From: Nigrospora sphaerica
Taxonomy: Eukaryota > Ascomycota > Sordariomycetes > Amphisphaeriales > Apiosporaceae
DNA: 64,000 nucleotides
Direction of reading: 5' to 3'
Assembly (NCBI GenBank): GCA_018287875.1
Contig: JAGVVL010000025.1
Coordinates: 2,232,001 to 2,296,000, forward strand
Below the pieces are notes generated by a model that worked only from the letters and a program-made list of their open reading frames with translations, did no database searches and was not told the origin of the DNA. This document shows, in pieces, positions 42,129-54,147 of this stretch; position 1 is the first letter of the stretch, and every line of letters starts with the position of its first letter. A program made the position numbers and the translations under genes.

Positions 42129-44813
42129 TTACTGATGACCATGCTCGGGCGTCGTTTCGGCTCGTTTCGGCTGCTTGGATCCCAGTTGAGACTCCGAGTC
42201 GTTGTCTTCGCTTGGGATGTCCGCCGTGTTGACCCGCCTCATTATCGACGTTCCGTACCCGACAGATCGCTCCGTCTTGGCCATCGACTGCGATCTGCTC
42301 ATGGTGTGGGCCAGCGGGTATGCCGGCCCCGGATGCAGGATCTGGGCCAGCACATTCCGGCGGTCGACGCTGCGGCTCCGTCCTCTCGCCAAGTTGGCTC
42401 CAGCGCCGTCCTGTCCCATGGAGACGTGTGACTGACGACGGTTCAGCCTCGCGTCGGCATCGTCAGCCTCTTTCTGGTTGAGGGCCTCGCTCGGCAACAG
42501 AATGGCTCGGTCGAGCCCATAAGGAAGACCACGGTGCCGCCCGCGGATCTGCATGGCAATCATGACCAGCTTGCCCACCGTGGTGAACTGTGAGCACAGC
42601 GAGGCGTTGATGCCCGTGTATCCAAGACTCAGACCCACGGTGCCGTAAGCACTGACAATTTCAAACAAGACGGCAAACATGGAAAAGTCGTTGTTGATCA
42701 GACGCGGCCCTTCGCTGATGGTGAGGATGAAGTACCCAATGAAGATGTACCACAGATCGAACGACAGTTGACGGCGCAAATGCGCGCCAACATAAGAAAA
42801 GCCGCGCTCGTTCTTCTCATCATCGTCGTTGCTACTGGCGTAAAGTCCGAGTGCTTTTTCCTCGTACACGTTGGTCCTGCGGACGGAGATGGCGATGGGG
42901 AAAACCGAGATGTACATCATGATCAAGTACGATGTTTGGACCGCCGGGTGGAGCAGCGACAGGTTAACCACGGAAAACCCGGCCGTTCTTGTGGATGCAG
43001 CCTGGAACCATCCCTCGAGGAACCGGACGTGGAGGGGGAGCTCGGCAATGGCCCCGGTTCCGAGATCAAGGATGACGAAGAAGATAAGATCCACCAAGTT
43101 CATGATGATGAGAATGAGGAAGAGCCACCAGGTGGCCGTCGAAGGGAACAGCAAGGTGAAGCATCGTCTGGGGTGGTCGAGCAAAAATCGAAGCTCTTCA
43201 TAGAGACCCGAGTCCCGGGGCACAAACAGGTTGATAACCCAAATCATGAAACGCAGCATGATGGGGAACCCAGTGTTGCCGATGATGATGAGAAAAGACA
43301 TGACCAGGAGGAGCCAAACTGCCGAGTTGAAAGAGTTCATGCTGTCCGACGTAAGGGTGAAGCCAAGATCCATAAAGGCCGAGTTGGATGTAAAGATGGC
43401 CCACCAAGCTCTGCTGGCGCCAGCCTGTTCGACAATGTTGCCGTAATAATCGTTGTTGACCGCGATCCAAGGCCATATGCAGACGATGCCGAAGATCCAA
43501 AAACCCCAGAAGTAGACGAAAAGGATGTAGGCGAGCGTCTTCAAAGAACGATACTCGATACCGCCCAGTTCCTCTCTCTGCTCCTCCGTCAGATCCAGAA
43601 ACTCCGAGTTCCGGCCCAGCGTGGGCTGCCAACTCAGGTAGGGGGCGGGGTCGGGGTCGTGATGTTGCGACAAGGCTGTTCTGATCCGCTGCAGGGGATT
43701 GGCTCGCGACTCGGTGTCCGTCTGCTGGAGCTTCTCCCCATGACCTTTCCTGTGGAATTTGAACAGCCCAGGGGCGCGCGAAGCTGCGTCTGTATCTTCC
43801 GAATTTCCCTGCCTCTTTGGGTGCTCGGGCTCCTCGAACACAATCCTAGGTCGATCGGGATGGGATGGCGTTGGCGCCTGCAGCTGACGTTGCTGCGGGT
43901 GCGAGTCGAGACTCGAGTCCCTTCGTCTGCGCAAACCAGGTGCGGGCGCATCGAGGAAGTTATCCTCGTCCTCCGTCAACTCTTCGGGGCGAATTCCCCT
44001 CTCGGCATCTCTAGGGCCGGGAATACGGAGGACGCCCCCAGCATCCTGCTTTCGTTGTCGCTCCAGGATGGCAATGTGTTCCGTGGTGGAGCGCCTCCGT
44101 GGGCGCGGCACGTCATCTTCGTCCTCCCCCTCATCGACAGCGGGGATTGCATCGCTGCGTTTGACCTTGTCTGCAAATCTTATTTGCGTGTCTCTCGGCG
44201 AAGCCGGAACATCGGTTTCCGGGGGAGGCTCGCGGGTCGTGACGGGCTCTAGCTTGAGAGCCCCGTTCATGGGCCACTCATCCAACAGGATTCCGTCGTT
44301 GGTCATTCGTGAAGCCGTAGCGGTATCGTGCATGACGGTAATATGCCTACCGTTAACGCCCCGCTCGACATCGGAAGGGGTCGGCTTCGACTTGGACCGG
44401 GACTTGGACACGGAGATGCGCTTCGACCTGGCGTCTTCCACGATGCCCTGGAACCGTTTCTCAAACCAGTAAAGGCGAAGAAACACCACGACCGAGTTGA
44501 GGGCGATGGGGTTGGACGTCATGGCCATGAGGAATACCACCACCTGTTGAAAAGTGTTGAGGAGATTCACGTCCACGGGGTTCAGCCCGGCCTGTGTGTT
44601 AGCGCCCGAGGCGAAATAGAGAGAGTCGATGTAGGACAAGTTGCCCTTGCCCGAGGCGAAGATAAGGACAGATCCCAGGAGGGAGAAGCCAATGATCCAG
44701 AAGTAGTGCATGGTGATGAAGTTGAAGTGCGGCTCCTTCGACAAGAAGGACGGCCGAATCGACTGATACAGATCAACGCCCCATTTTCGCGCCTTGCTCG
44801 TGACAGCTGCCAT
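42129..44813 (-). CDS. TRK1: TRK-type potassium transporter (TrkH/KtrB/HKT superfamily)
   Basis: This plasma-membrane protein mediates high-affinity K+ uptake. A single exon encodes 894 aa. Four membrane-pore-membrane units are recognisable from their pore loops: SGANTQAGLNPVDV near 70, GFTLTSDSMNSFNSA in the second, ASTRTAGFSVVNLS in the third and SAYGTVGLSLGYTGI in the fourth. A cytosolic hydrophilic loop of roughly 290 residues separates unit 1 from unit 2. It is rich in Arg, Ser and acidic residues (SVSKSRSKSKPTPSDVERG, TDTESRANPLQRIRTALSQ), as in fungal TRK proteins. A charged C-terminal tail follows the last helix. A 494-codon frame on the opposite strand over the same DNA is a shadow. 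The start is the only Met ahead of the first conserved helix. Confidence 0.94.
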   Translation of the reverse strand: MAAVTSKARKWGVDLYQSIRPSFLSKEPHFNFITMHYFWIIGFSLLGSVLIFASGKGNLSYIDSLYFASGANTQAGLNPVDVNLLNTFQQVVVFLMAMTSNPIALNSVVVFLRLYWFEKRFQGIVEDARSKRISVSKSRSKSKPTPSDVERGVNGRHITVMHDTATASRMTNDGILLDEWPMNGALKLEPVTTREPPPETDVPASPRDTQIRFADKVKRSDAIPAVDEGEDEDDVPRPRRRSTTEHIAILERQRKQDAGGVLRIPGPRDAERGIRPEELTEDEDNFLDAPAPGLRRRRDSSLDSHPQQRQLQAPTPSHPDRPRIVFEEPEHPKRQGNSEDTDAASRAPGLFKFHRKGHGEKLQQTDTESRANPLQRIRTALSQHHDPDPAPYLSWQPTLGRNSEFLDLTEEQREELGGIEYRSLKTLAYILFVYFWGFWIFGIVCIWPWIAVNNDYYGNIVEQAGASRAWWAIFTSNSAFMDLGFTLTSDSMNSFNSAVWLLLVMSFLIIIGNTGFPIMLRFMIWVINLFVPRDSGLYEELRFLLDHPRRCFTLLFPSTATWWLFLILIIMNLVDLIFFVILDLGTGAIAELPLHVRFLEGWFQAASTRTAGFSVVNLSLLHPAVQTSYLIMMYISVFPIAISVRRTNVYEEKALGLYASSNDDDEKNERGFSYVGAHLRRQLSFDLWYIFIGYFILTISEGPRLINNDFSMFAVLFEIVSAYGTVGLSLGYTGINASLCSQFTTVGKLVMIAMQIRGRHRGLPYGLDRAILLPSEALNQKEADDADARLNRRQSHVSMGQDGAGANLARGRSRSVDRRNVLAQILHPGPAYPLAHTMSRSQSMAKTERSVGYGTSIMRRVNTADIPSEDNDSESQLGSKQPKRAETTPEHGHQ

Positions 44814-47800
44814 AGTGGCGCGCTGTTATGGAGCCGAAAGCCTTCTCCAGACGTCGACGCAGACGCAGAGATGCGATTAAGGACAGAGATACGCGGAAGA
44901 GCAAAAGTCAAGGTTAGAGAACGGCAGTGGTGCGTCTCTTGTAGGTCAGTGGACTGGCGAGAAGAGGGGCGCAAAGCATGATAGCTATTTCTCAAATCCG
45001 TGGCTGCAGGATTTTTTGGTCAATGGATCAACTCATGGGCAAGCGCGGCTAGGAGGGAGAATGAGAGACTTAAGAAAAGGGAAGCTGAATGGAGACATGC
45101 TGCAGACTATGGGGACGGAATGGGGGGAAAGATGGCTCTCTCGGAAAGACCAGGAAGGCACGTCAATATGGGGGTTATGGATGTCGCGATGCAGACGAAG
45201 GGCGTCGATGCGGGAGACGAAGGTACATCCGTCACCCCCATCCACCCATGGATTACATGATAATGGGTGGTCCAATGGGCATCCAACTTGCCGCGTTGGT
45301 TCGGGCTTCCCAGTCCGTACAGGTCTATATGGAGCCCTGTATGTGTCTGGGTAGCTCCCGCCACGCCTACGTGTGGCCGGGCCAGTGGGATACCAGTGCA
45401 GATGGGCGCGGCCTCACAACAGCAATCGGTTGGCCCAGGTGCCGGGCGTGGATGGCAGCTCAGATGCAAGCCGGCCGCTGGTGGACATGGATGCCGTATG
45501 GATGGAGGGAGGGAGGGATGGATTAGATGTAACCGGAGCCGAGGCGGCGTGGCTTCCCAGGACTGGGAGGCGGTGTAGGGAAAGACAAGTGGTACGCACA
45601 CGGGGTGGAAAGGGTAACGGGAAAAGAGACTCAACATACCTCCATGAAAGGGGAGCCAGCTCTCGACAGAGAAGGAGGTTGCCGGTGGTGGAGGATGGGA
45701 ATAGTTGCAGCCCTTCCAACAGCGGTGGGCAAGCGCTCCCACAATATAGGCGACGCGGCAGCTAAGGCGAGGAGGCGCAGGGAAAGCCGAGACGGAGCTG
45801 AAGTTGCTCAACTCGGATCACGCGGTCGGAAACGGTGGACAAAGCTGGAATGGGCGAATGCTGGCGATGCTTCCTCCGAGGCCTTTTTTTTCTCTCTCGC
45901 GCTGCTAGCCTTTGGGCCGATGCCTTGGGACAAGAGCACAAGGTTGATGCGCTGTAACCTGGGTTGGCAGGGGCTGTAGTGAGCGACAGGTGCCGGCGTT
46001 GTGGTTGGAGACGGGCGATTGGACGTGCAGCGACCCGACGGGAAGGGATGCAGCAAGCGGTGCTGTGGCGGCCGATAAGACGGGACGGCCACGCTCCTTC
46101 GAAACAAAGAGAGGGGATGTGAGAAGAAAAAAAAGGAAAACAATAGTAGACTAACGACAACGAGACGACGACCTACCTCTACCGACGGGGGTTTCCAGAG
46201 GCGTAGAACACGGGAGTGGGAGATATTACGGTGGTACCCGGTTCGGAATTGGAACTGGGCCGGGGACGGGCAGGCCTGCGGGTACCTCCAGGCTTCGAGG
46301 TAGGTGCTCAGAATTCCACCACCTCGTCGCGCTGCTTTCTTGCTGTCGTGGCCGTGAGCAGGTAGAGAGATAGACCCGGAATTGGAAAGCCAAGAGGGCT
46401 GTGTTCGTCCCTTCTGGCCTGCCGGCCTGTCCGCTGGGTCCCATGCGCACGCCATGGATCTTCCGGTGCTTATCGCAGGGCTTGCCACGCAGAGAGCGCA
46501 GGGGGCGAGACCTGAGCCCAGACAACCCAGACTGGAACAGATGGGCGATAGACGGCCGCTGCGCAAGGGACCACCCGAGACCCGGGCTTCGTTTCTTTCC
46601 TTGCCCCTTCTCCCCCTCGCCTTCCCTACTCGTATTTCCCTGTCTCTCGTTCCCGCGTCGGCCCTTGCGCAGAACGCACACACACGTGCGCGCGCTCTCC
46701 CCTTCACTCCCCATCTCCCTGGCGGGCCGTCATTCAGAGATACCAAGCTTGTTAAGGCCCTGCGCACCCACCCGCAGCGTAGAGCTTCGCCCGCTTCGAT
46801 GGGCTGATGTCAGTCCCATGCGCTCAGTATGCACTCAGGAAAATGCGGGCGGAAAGCCGGGGGGGAGGGGGAGGGGGAAGGGGACGGTAGCCCGCCTTGG
46901 GAAGACCTGCAGGCAAGCGAGAACAGGGTTTGGGACAGCCTCCTATCATGAATCGCGCAAGCAACGGTTGCTAAAAAAGACGACTTCCATGTCTGGCCAG
47001 CTGCTTCCCCCTCCCTCCCCCTCAATGAGGGCGAAAGGGGGTCTGGGGCTTCCCGCGAAGCGCCAAGAACCCGTACGATCCATTCCTCACTACCTCCACT
47101 CAACCACTGCCGTTATCACTGCCACTATTACCGTCACTGCCACCTTGGCTTGCTGCTGCTGGCCACTACTACCTACTACACACCACGTCTCTGCCCCCAA
47201 CATATCATATATCCGTGAGCCTTTTTGTTCTGAAGAGACACAAATTCACCTGACGTAGGGCCGACGGTTATGCCGCCTCAGTTATATCCCGCGGGCAATT
47301 AAATCTCCCAGCTGCTTCCCTGTCGGTTCCCCAGCAGCGCCGGTATTTTCTGGATGATGTCAGGATCGACCGTTTGGGGGACACCACTGGCTGGCTGACA
47401 GCGCGGTGGCTCATCGCGTGCTTCATGCTCATGCCCACCCCCCCTCCCTGCCGCTCTTCGCTTCCGGCGTAATCAATTTTTTCTCTCGTGGGCACTAGGG
47501 AGACTCTTCCAAACCAGTCAAAACCAAGCTCATGTAGTGGGAAGTACTTCGTGTCCCCTTATCGGGGGTTAGGAAGCTGTCGGCGGGTTGCCCCGTGCCG
47601 CCTTCGCAGGCCGCGCGCTCAGCGTTGCGGCGGCCGAGCTACACTGAGGCAGGAGGGGCTGGGATCCCGACGCTGGGCGCGTGCCGCCGCCTTCTTGGCC
47701 CGCCCGTGGGAAAACGGCCATGGCCTTGGCCCGGAGCACCAGGAGGTCCAATGAGGACGCTGCCTTGTGGGCACGAGGGAGGACTTGTGCTCTCCAGTCC

Positions 47801-48459
47801 TCGATGGCGCGGCCGCCGGGCGTTGGCATGGCAGGCTTGGCACCCAAGTCCGTTCCTCTCGCACAAACTGGCTGGGCGTGAGAAAGACGTGAGGTTACAT
47901 TGCAGCAACCACGTAGGCGGCGCGGTCCCGATGAGGGCCTCTGACGAGCAGTGGGATCAGTGCAGGGAGTGCGGCGGCGATCTTGCGCCAACTGCGGTCC
48001 CTCGGCGGGAGGACCGGGGCACGCGATGGTGGGGTTGGGCCCGGCTCCAGAAGAAAGGGGGATCGAAGATCATCCCCCCCTCCTCCACGGGCACTTGGAG
48101 CTCGTCATTAGCACGCGCACCCGAGCCAGTAGATCGAATTGTCGGTTATTTTTGAGCCTCAAGTTAACTCGCTTGGACTTTTCGCGCGTCCTGTCTCAGG
48201 TGAAAGGCCGGCCGTGACCGAAGCTCGCTTGCCTCCGTCCAGCCCGACCAGAGGTATTGTAGCCAAGTCACACGTCGGGTTGGTTAGGCGCGCCGGCCCG
48301 AGGTATACAAGTAGTACATAGCAAATTTAAAGTAGTGAGCGGTCTGTTAACGCCTCTGCAACACCTTGGTGCCTAGGCCCATGCGCCAAAACGCCCCGTA
48401 TCGCTGTCACCCCGTAGTACAAACCGAGGCGACCCTGTCGTCTAATCCCGGCTCCCCTA
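44814..48459. other. Spacer between TRK 5' side and XPB 3' end
   Basis: About 3.6 kb. The left part must contain the TRK promoter and leader. Minus-strand pyrimidine tracts occur at 46110-46140. Large overlapping frames at 45808-47258 on both strands are Arg/Pro/Ser-rich and carry no motif, so I do not call them genes. No RNA gene seen. Confidence 0.4.
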
Positions 48460-50964
48460 TCACTTTTGTGATTTGAGTCTCTCCTTCTCCCGCGCTATCT
48501 TCTTGAAGAAGACATTGCTTTCCTTGGGCTTCTTTTTGAGCGCCTTATTGGCGCTCTTCCTCTGCTCGATGTAAGCCATGTCCTGGCCTCCACTGAGCTC
48601 TCCAAGGGTGCCCGCGGTTCGGCGAACGCCCCGTCTCTTGTTTTTGGCGTAGAACAAATCATCTGTTCCATCCTCATCGTCGCCAGCGCGGTTCTTTTCG
48701 GTGTCAATAATGACCTTTTGGAGGAGCTCGCGGCGCAATTGCGCCGAAGCAAAGACCAGTCCATCCATTTGCTCCATTCCCGACAGCTGCGTGATGACCT
48801 TGAACGAGTAGCCTTGGTCCACGAGGAAAGCTTGCCGCTTGGTGGAATAGAACATCTCCGCCGTATCTTTCGACACCAAAGAGTAGAAGAATGCGTTGAA
48901 ACCTTCGTCGGATCGACGTTTGGCCCTGAGAATGCGGCCTAGCCGTTGGGCTTCTTGACGGCGTGACCCGTAGTGCGAGGATATCTGAATGAGGCACGTA
49001 GCCTCGGGCAGATCGAGCGAGGTGTCGCCGATCTTGGAGAGGAAAATTGTCTTAACATTTGGGTTGTGCATGAAGTTCTCAAGGATGTGCATCCGCTCGT
49101 TGTTCCCCGTCGACCCGCAGATGTAAGCTTTACCAAGAGCGAGAGCGACCTCTTTCAACGCGTAAACATTGTCCGAAAACACGATGATCTTGTCGCCTCG
49201 TTTCTCATGGTAGTCGATGAGGAACTGGCAAGCCTGGATCTTGCGTGGGTTCATGATGTAAAGATTCGCTTTCAAGCCGCGGTCGTTGGTCCGCAAATAC
49301 TCATCGTAGAACTCCGTCGTCATCGGACACCAAACCTCGGCGCACTGCACCTTGGCAATGTGCCCCTGTTCAGAGAGCTCCATCCAGTTGGCTTCGTAAA
49401 GCTTAGGTCCGATGAGGAAGTTGAGATCCTGAATCTTGTCGTCTTCACGGAGAAGCGTGGCGGTCAAGCCCAATTTCGAGTGGCTCTTGATCTGAGACGA
49501 GACCTTGCGGAAGATCTGAGCCGGTACTACGTGCACCTCATCCAGAAGCATGAGACCCCACTCGCGCTGCGTCAGAAAGTCCATCATCTTCTGCGAATCG
49601 TGTGCTCTTTTGCCGGACTGCGTGACCATGGGGTAGGTCGTGACGATGATGCCGGTGTTACCCGGAAACCGGGATTTACTGTCGGCAGTAAAGACTGCGA
49701 TATCCTCTGGTCGGATATTGCACCACTTCAAGAATTCTTGCCGCCACTGGTGAGCAGACATGGTGCTGGTGCAGAGAACGATGGCGCCCTTCTTGATAGT
49801 GCAGGCGGCCGTGATGCCGACGAGCGTCTTGCCCGCGCCGCAGGGCAGGACGATGATACCACTCTTTGCACGTCCGTTACCAAACATCTTACTCAAGCTC
49901 TTCTCCTGGTACGAGCGAATTTGCGTAGCCGGCCGCAGATCAATCTCCAAGTTGGCGTTGCGGTCGTCGTTACGGAAATCGTACTCCTCGAGGATAGGGA
50001 ACTGTATGTCGAGACAGCGTTTTTGTACCTTCTCGACATCAGCGTCGTGGATCTCGAAAGCATGGACTGCTTCCTGGTTGTCGTCGTCGTCGTCTTCCCG
50101 CAGCGCTTGGTAGGCATCGGCCGGTTTGGCATCATCGGCCGCGCCTTCAGCCTTTTCTGCCTGCGACTTTTCTGACTGTTGTATTTGTGCCTGCTGTACA
50201 CCGGCTGCATTTGAAGTACCGGGAATGACCAAGCCACCCATAGAGGGGGCTGCCATGGTGATGTTGTCGGTTCCTTGTACCCGGCACTGGCCGATGACGG
50301 GGTCCTTCAGCAGCTTCTGGAGGACCTCGGGATCGTTGCTCTCCACATAGTATCTAGTGTTCTTGATGACGAGCTTTACTTTTCCGTAGGCCTGGGTCGA
50401 GTTCTGAATGAACAGCCGGATCGATTCGGGGAGTGGGGTTTTGGAGAAGCGCTCCAGCGTGTTGATAATGTCCTGCGCCTGCAAGCCCACCGAGATGGCG
50501 GCGTAGAGACTGTGGGTAGTCAACGAGTACTCGTGGAGGAAAGTCGGGCGCGACAGAGGCTCGGCAATCGTGATGAGGAAATCCTTGGCTTGCTCTGCGA
50601 GGGGGCTGAAGTTCTCGAGAATAATGCGGCCTCGCTGCGGGTCGACCCATATCGGCCGGCTCCTGTAGTCGGGCTTCAGCGGCAGGTAGGAGAAGTCGCG
50701 TCGGCCGTTGCCAAAGTGCTTGCTCGCACTATCTATGGGCCCCCGGATGGTCTTGTCTTGATAATGGGCCAAGGAGAAGCGGTCGATGGCGCTCTGGATC
50801 TGCTCCTCGCCGGGAGCTGTGTCGCCAACCACGTCACCGTCGGATTCCTCGTCACTATCCAGGTCCCGGGGTGTCGATGGTCCCGGCGTCGACGCCGCCG
50901 ACGTCCTGCCCGACTTGGCCGCCCCCGCCACGTTGCCTGAAGCCTTTCGTTTGGCTGGCGGCAT
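48460..50964 (-). CDS. SSL2: TFIIH helicase/translocase XPB (Ssl2/Rad25)
   Basis: XPB is the DNA translocase subunit of TFIIH, opening promoters for Pol II and acting in nucleotide excision repair. A single exon encodes 834 aa. An acidic N-terminus ([16 protein letters not shown]) precedes the XPB-specific N-terminal domain ([20 protein letters not shown] region). Helicase lobe 1 has [10 protein letters not shown] near residue 376, [10 protein letters not shown] near 473 and the XPB-specific RED motif in [11 protein letters not shown] near 505. Lobe 2 includes [11 protein letters not shown] and motif [22 protein letters not shown] near 680. The C-terminus ends in a Lys-rich stretch ([20 protein letters not shown]). 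Length and motif order are as in other fungal XPB proteins. A 400-codon frame on the opposite strand is a shadow. Confidence 0.96.
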   Translation of the reverse strand: MPPAKRKASGNVAGAAKSGRTSAASTPGPSTPRDLDSDEESDGDVVGDTAPGEEQIQSAIDRFSLAHYQDKTIRGPIDSASKHFGNGRRDFSYLPLKPDYRSRPIWVDPQRGRIILENFSPLAEQAKDFLITIAEPLSRPTFLHEYSLTTHSLYAAISVGLQAQDIINTLERFSKTPLPESIRLFIQNSTQAYGKVKLVIKNTRYYVESNDPEVLQKLLKDPVIGQCRVQGTDNITMAAPSMGGLVIPGTSNAAGVQQAQIQQSEKSQAEKAEGAADDAKPADAYQALREDDDDDNQEAVHAFEIHDADVEKVQKRCLDIQFPILEEYDFRNDDRNANLEIDLRPATQIRSYQEKSLSKMFGNGRAKSGIIVLPCGAGKTLVGITAACTIKKGAIVLCTSTMSAHQWRQEFLKWCNIRPEDIAVFTADSKSRFPGNTGIIVTTYPMVTQSGKRAHDSQKMMDFLTQREWGLMLLDEVHVVPAQIFRKVSSQIKSHSKLGLTATLLREDDKIQDLNFLIGPKLYEANWMELSEQGHIAKVQCAEVWCPMTTEFYDEYLRTNDRGLKANLYIMNPRKIQACQFLIDYHEKRGDKIIVFSDNVYALKEVALALGKAYICGSTGNNERMHILENFMHNPNVKTIFLSKIGDTSLDLPEATCLIQISSHYGSRRQEAQRLGRILRAKRRSDEGFNAFFYSLVSKDTAEMFYSTKRQAFLVDQGYSFKVITQLSGMEQMDGLVFASAQLRRELLQKVIIDTEKNRAGDDEDGTDDLFYAKNKRRGVRRTAGTLGELSGGQDMAYIEQRKSANKALKKKPKESNVFFKKIAREKERLKSQK

Positions 50965-52206
50965 CTTCGCGAGTGTTGTGGTGGTGCTGGACGATCGATG
51001 ATCCTAAAGGGAAGTGCAACCGATGTTGGATGGTGAATTCGTAGGGGTGGACGGGAGGCAAATGGATGGATGATGGATGCCTGCGCACACTATCCAATCG
51101 GGGAATTTCTTTCCTAGATGGACGGATCCGCCGTGCAAGCTAGGTGCTACTGTTAAGTACTTATGTACCTTGCAGTACCTAGGGTACATACTAAGTCAAC
51201 CACGTGTAATGGGACTTGGGGGCTCCCAAGCAACCTGCAACTCTTCATTTGATACAGTACTTTATTTTTCTCTACGATAATCCTGGTACTCCCGTATTCC
51301 GCTGCTGGAAGGGCAGTGCGGTATTTTCTCCTAAAAACTGTTCTTTACGATAAGTTCGGCGGCAGCAACTTTCAACCCGCTGAACGCCGACCCCAAAGAA
51401 AGTCAAACTCGCACAACTCGCGTAGCCAGTTGAGTTGCTTGGTACATGTATCCGTTGTTGGGAGGACTATTGCTCGGGTGGGTATAAGATCGTAGTACTA
51501 TTCTTTCCTTCTTTGATGCTGCGCATGTCCCTTCTTATCGTTTACCTTTGCTTTTTGTTTCTGTATTCAAGGGATACTTAGGTCCATTGCCACTCCAGCC
51601 GTTTCAGGCTACTCAGAAGACATCGTACACAGTTTCGTAATTTAATACAGGATGGAACTGAGTAGTGCCCCTTACTTCCGGGCGTTTTTGCATGCACAAA
51701 AGTCAGGTACCTGACATAAGGTTGTTAGCCATCAGTATAGGACCCGGCCACAGTCGAGAACCAGAGAGGACGACCTCAAAGGCCCGCTCATCTCACGTCA
51801 ACTGGGTATACCGAGTAGCGCGTCTATATTATTAATGCCGTACCAGAAACTGAAGTTGCCACAGTCGGTTAAACTGTTCTACTCTCCGCCTTCCGGCTTT
51901 TCCCAGGCGCATACAGCAACTCAGCCCATAGCGAGTTCCATGTTGGGACCTCCCGAGCCTTACGACCGCATACACATGTCGGTGTGGTTCGAGCAATCCT
52001 TTCTAGCCCTTGATTGCCCAAGTATCCATGACTCCCTTTTGTACAAGACATAATCCGCTTCGCGTAAACTCTCGCATGCCATGATCGGTCATCCTTTTGG
52101 GTTATGATCGCAGGCGAGGAAATTTTGGGAGCGTCGAAGCGGCTCAGTAAAGCCGCACGTTCTGCCTTCCCTCGTTGCGCACAAGTGATGACAAGGGCCT
52201 CTGCCA
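50965..52206. other. XPB upstream region and RER1 3' flank
   Basis: About 1.2 kb, AT-richer than most of the window. It has GTTAAGTACTTATGTACCTT (51152-51171) and TACCTAGGGTAC (51176-51187), members of the recurring ACCT/AGTAC family. No coding frame or RNA gene can be supported. Confidence 0.4.
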
Positions 52207-53045
52207 CTACGAGGTGCTGGACTTGCCGTATTTCGCCTTGCCGAGGGAGAAGGGGACGTATTTGTACTTGATCATGTGCTGGATTTGCTTTCGCACTGTC
52301 GCAAGGAGTCAGCCATGTTCCAATCTCACTAACAGCCCAAGAGGATTGCCTCTCCAGTCTTGATGCTAACTTACTGGTGAGCACGAAGAGGATGATCCAG
52401 TACATGACCAGAACAGGCCAGAAGACGGGCACGTTAAAGACCTCGAACCAGGAGCACATAAAGCCGATGGCGACAGCGCGAGTGGCGGCGTGCCAGAACT
52501 TGAACTCGGGAAGACGACGGATGAAGGGTCGGAACTCCTCGTCCTGCTTGGTGGGCAGACCGCCGGCCGAGCCATCCTCCATGTCCATGCCGCTGTCTAG
52601 TGCTTCGCTGGAGGGGTCGAATTTGGGCTGGAGGAAGGCGAGGAACAGGTTCAGAAGGTAGATACCCAGCGCGTATGCGACTACGAGGCCAAGTCAGCAC
52701 AGAGCCAAAGGCAGATGGGCAGGAAGGGGCAGGGGGGAGCGGAAGCGAAAAGCAGGGGGTGCGCACCAATGTACCAGCCCTGCGCCAGCAGGATGCGGAG
52801 GAAGAAGATCATGAGAAAGACAGCGGTGCCGATCCATCTGTACATGAGGTAGGGCGTGGACTTGTCAAGGAGGGTTTGGTATTGCTGGCGAAAGAAGCGC
52901 GTCAGCCATTTGCGTGCTCCGGGATGCGCGCTGCACGCTGTGCGGCGCGCAAGTCGTGAGGCGCGAGGGCGGAACGAACCATCTGCAGCCTCGAAGTGTG
53001 GGCTTGAACCGCCGCGAAGGGGGTTTGCTCCTCGACGCTCTCCAT
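52207..53045 (-). CDS. RER1: RER1, Golgi-to-ER retrieval receptor
   Basis: Rer1 is a small Golgi membrane protein that returns ER membrane proteins by recognising transmembrane signals and riding COPI vesicles. Exons on the minus strand are 53045-52980, 52884-52767, 52680-52375 and 52295-52207, giving 192 aa. Introns are 95, 86 and 79 nt with donors GTTCGT, GTGCGC and GTAAGT. Joined segments read EEQTPFAAVQAHTSRLQM, QYQTLLDKSTPYLMYRW, LAQGWYI-VAYALGIYLLNLF, DEEFRPFIRRLPEFKFWHAA, ILFVLT-MRKQIQHMIKYKYV and PFSLGKAKYGKSSTS. Four hydrophobic segments are evident, with the cytosolic EEFRPFIRRLPEFKFW signature between them. The second exon-exon joint completes a Val codon and the third a Met codon, both fitting family conservation, so the model is firm. 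Confidence 0.95.
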
Positions 53046-54147
53046 CGTGATGTAGCGACGCTGGGTCGATGGTGGACACGGGGGATAGGGCGATGCGGAG
53101 AAGCGATGATGAGGAACGGGGGATGCGGGACGGATGCGCAAATCGAGAGACGGGTCGGTTGACACAAAGAGTCGTGGAACAAGAGAGGAAGACGAGTGTC
53201 CGGGTTTCGCGGCAGGCAGGCAGTGGTGATAATCCGAGCTCCAGTCGCGCGGCCTACGTTAGGTAACCTAGTAGCATGGATAATTCAAGCCCTTTCTTTG
53301 CTCCGTGCTGCTGCTGCTGCTGAGATCTGGCAACCTTGGAGGCGAACGCCCCAGGCGCATTCGGGTTGGGCCAAGCTTTGTCTCGGTTGACTGGCCACGG
53401 CTCTATCTTGGCGTGAACTGCGCCACGTGTGCCTGGCCAGGCCGCCACAGGCCTTGGAGGTCCAGTCCCCATAATGCAGGCGAGGCCGCCCGGCCGGCCG
53501 CGCAAGCTCCCAAGATTGATAGGTCCAGTACATAAGATACATTACATAAATGCCCTGGACGTACAATGTAGGTATCAGCCGCGCTACTCGACCTATGTAG
53601 GTCCAACAAAGGTCGGAACCCCCGAACCCCCTATTTACATGCTTGAATCAAGCCGCTTCTTACGCGCACTTAACATGGGAGGTCGATAGTGACAATCAGA
53701 CTGTCGGGCTGTGATCAAGAGCAGCCATGGCCCAGCATCGTCGTGCTTAGTAACCCTGATCCAACAGATCATTGCGGGCTCCCCCATACACAGTACCTCC
53801 ATATGCACAGTCTGGGTCTGCAGCTACTACTGGTAGGCAAGCAGGTACATAGGCACCCACCAAGCATTGACCCATGTCCATGTACCCGTAAGGACGGAGC
53901 TCGGAGCTCTAGCTCTCTGACCTCATCGGTAGGCTCAGGGTATCCTCGGCATTGACATGGAGAGTCCCGCGCCTGCAGCTTTCCTCCGGGTAGAAGAATC
54001 TCGCGAGCCCCTCGTCCCCTCGCCCGATCTTGTAGCTTTGCATACGATTCCGTGTAGCGCACCCGCAGCCTCAATTACGACTTCAACAGGCTCCTTTGGC
54101 TCTGTTTCGTTTGAACTTATTTAGGCCCCTCCCACCTACCGGCCACA
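53046..54147. promoter_or_regulatory. Divergent promoter region (RER1 / enoyl-CoA hydratase)
   Basis: The two start codons face away from each other across 1.1 kb. Both promoters should lie here. A (CTG)5 run is at about 53307-53321, and GTTAGGTAACCTAG occurs at 53259-53272. No gene supported. Confidence 0.5.

Noticed and set aside
42768..44252. 494-codon plus-strand frame opposite TRK
   Set aside because: Charged antisense of membrane segments with no motif; the TRK pore loops lie on the other strand.
45808..47258. Large overlapping frames (319 aa minus, 285 aa plus) upstream of TRK
   Set aside because: Arg/Pro/Ser/Cys-rich, overlapping on both strands, no motif, and located where the TRK leader and promoter are expected.
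48973..50175. 400-codon plus-strand frame opposite XPB
   Set aside because: Shadow of the XPB helicase frame.
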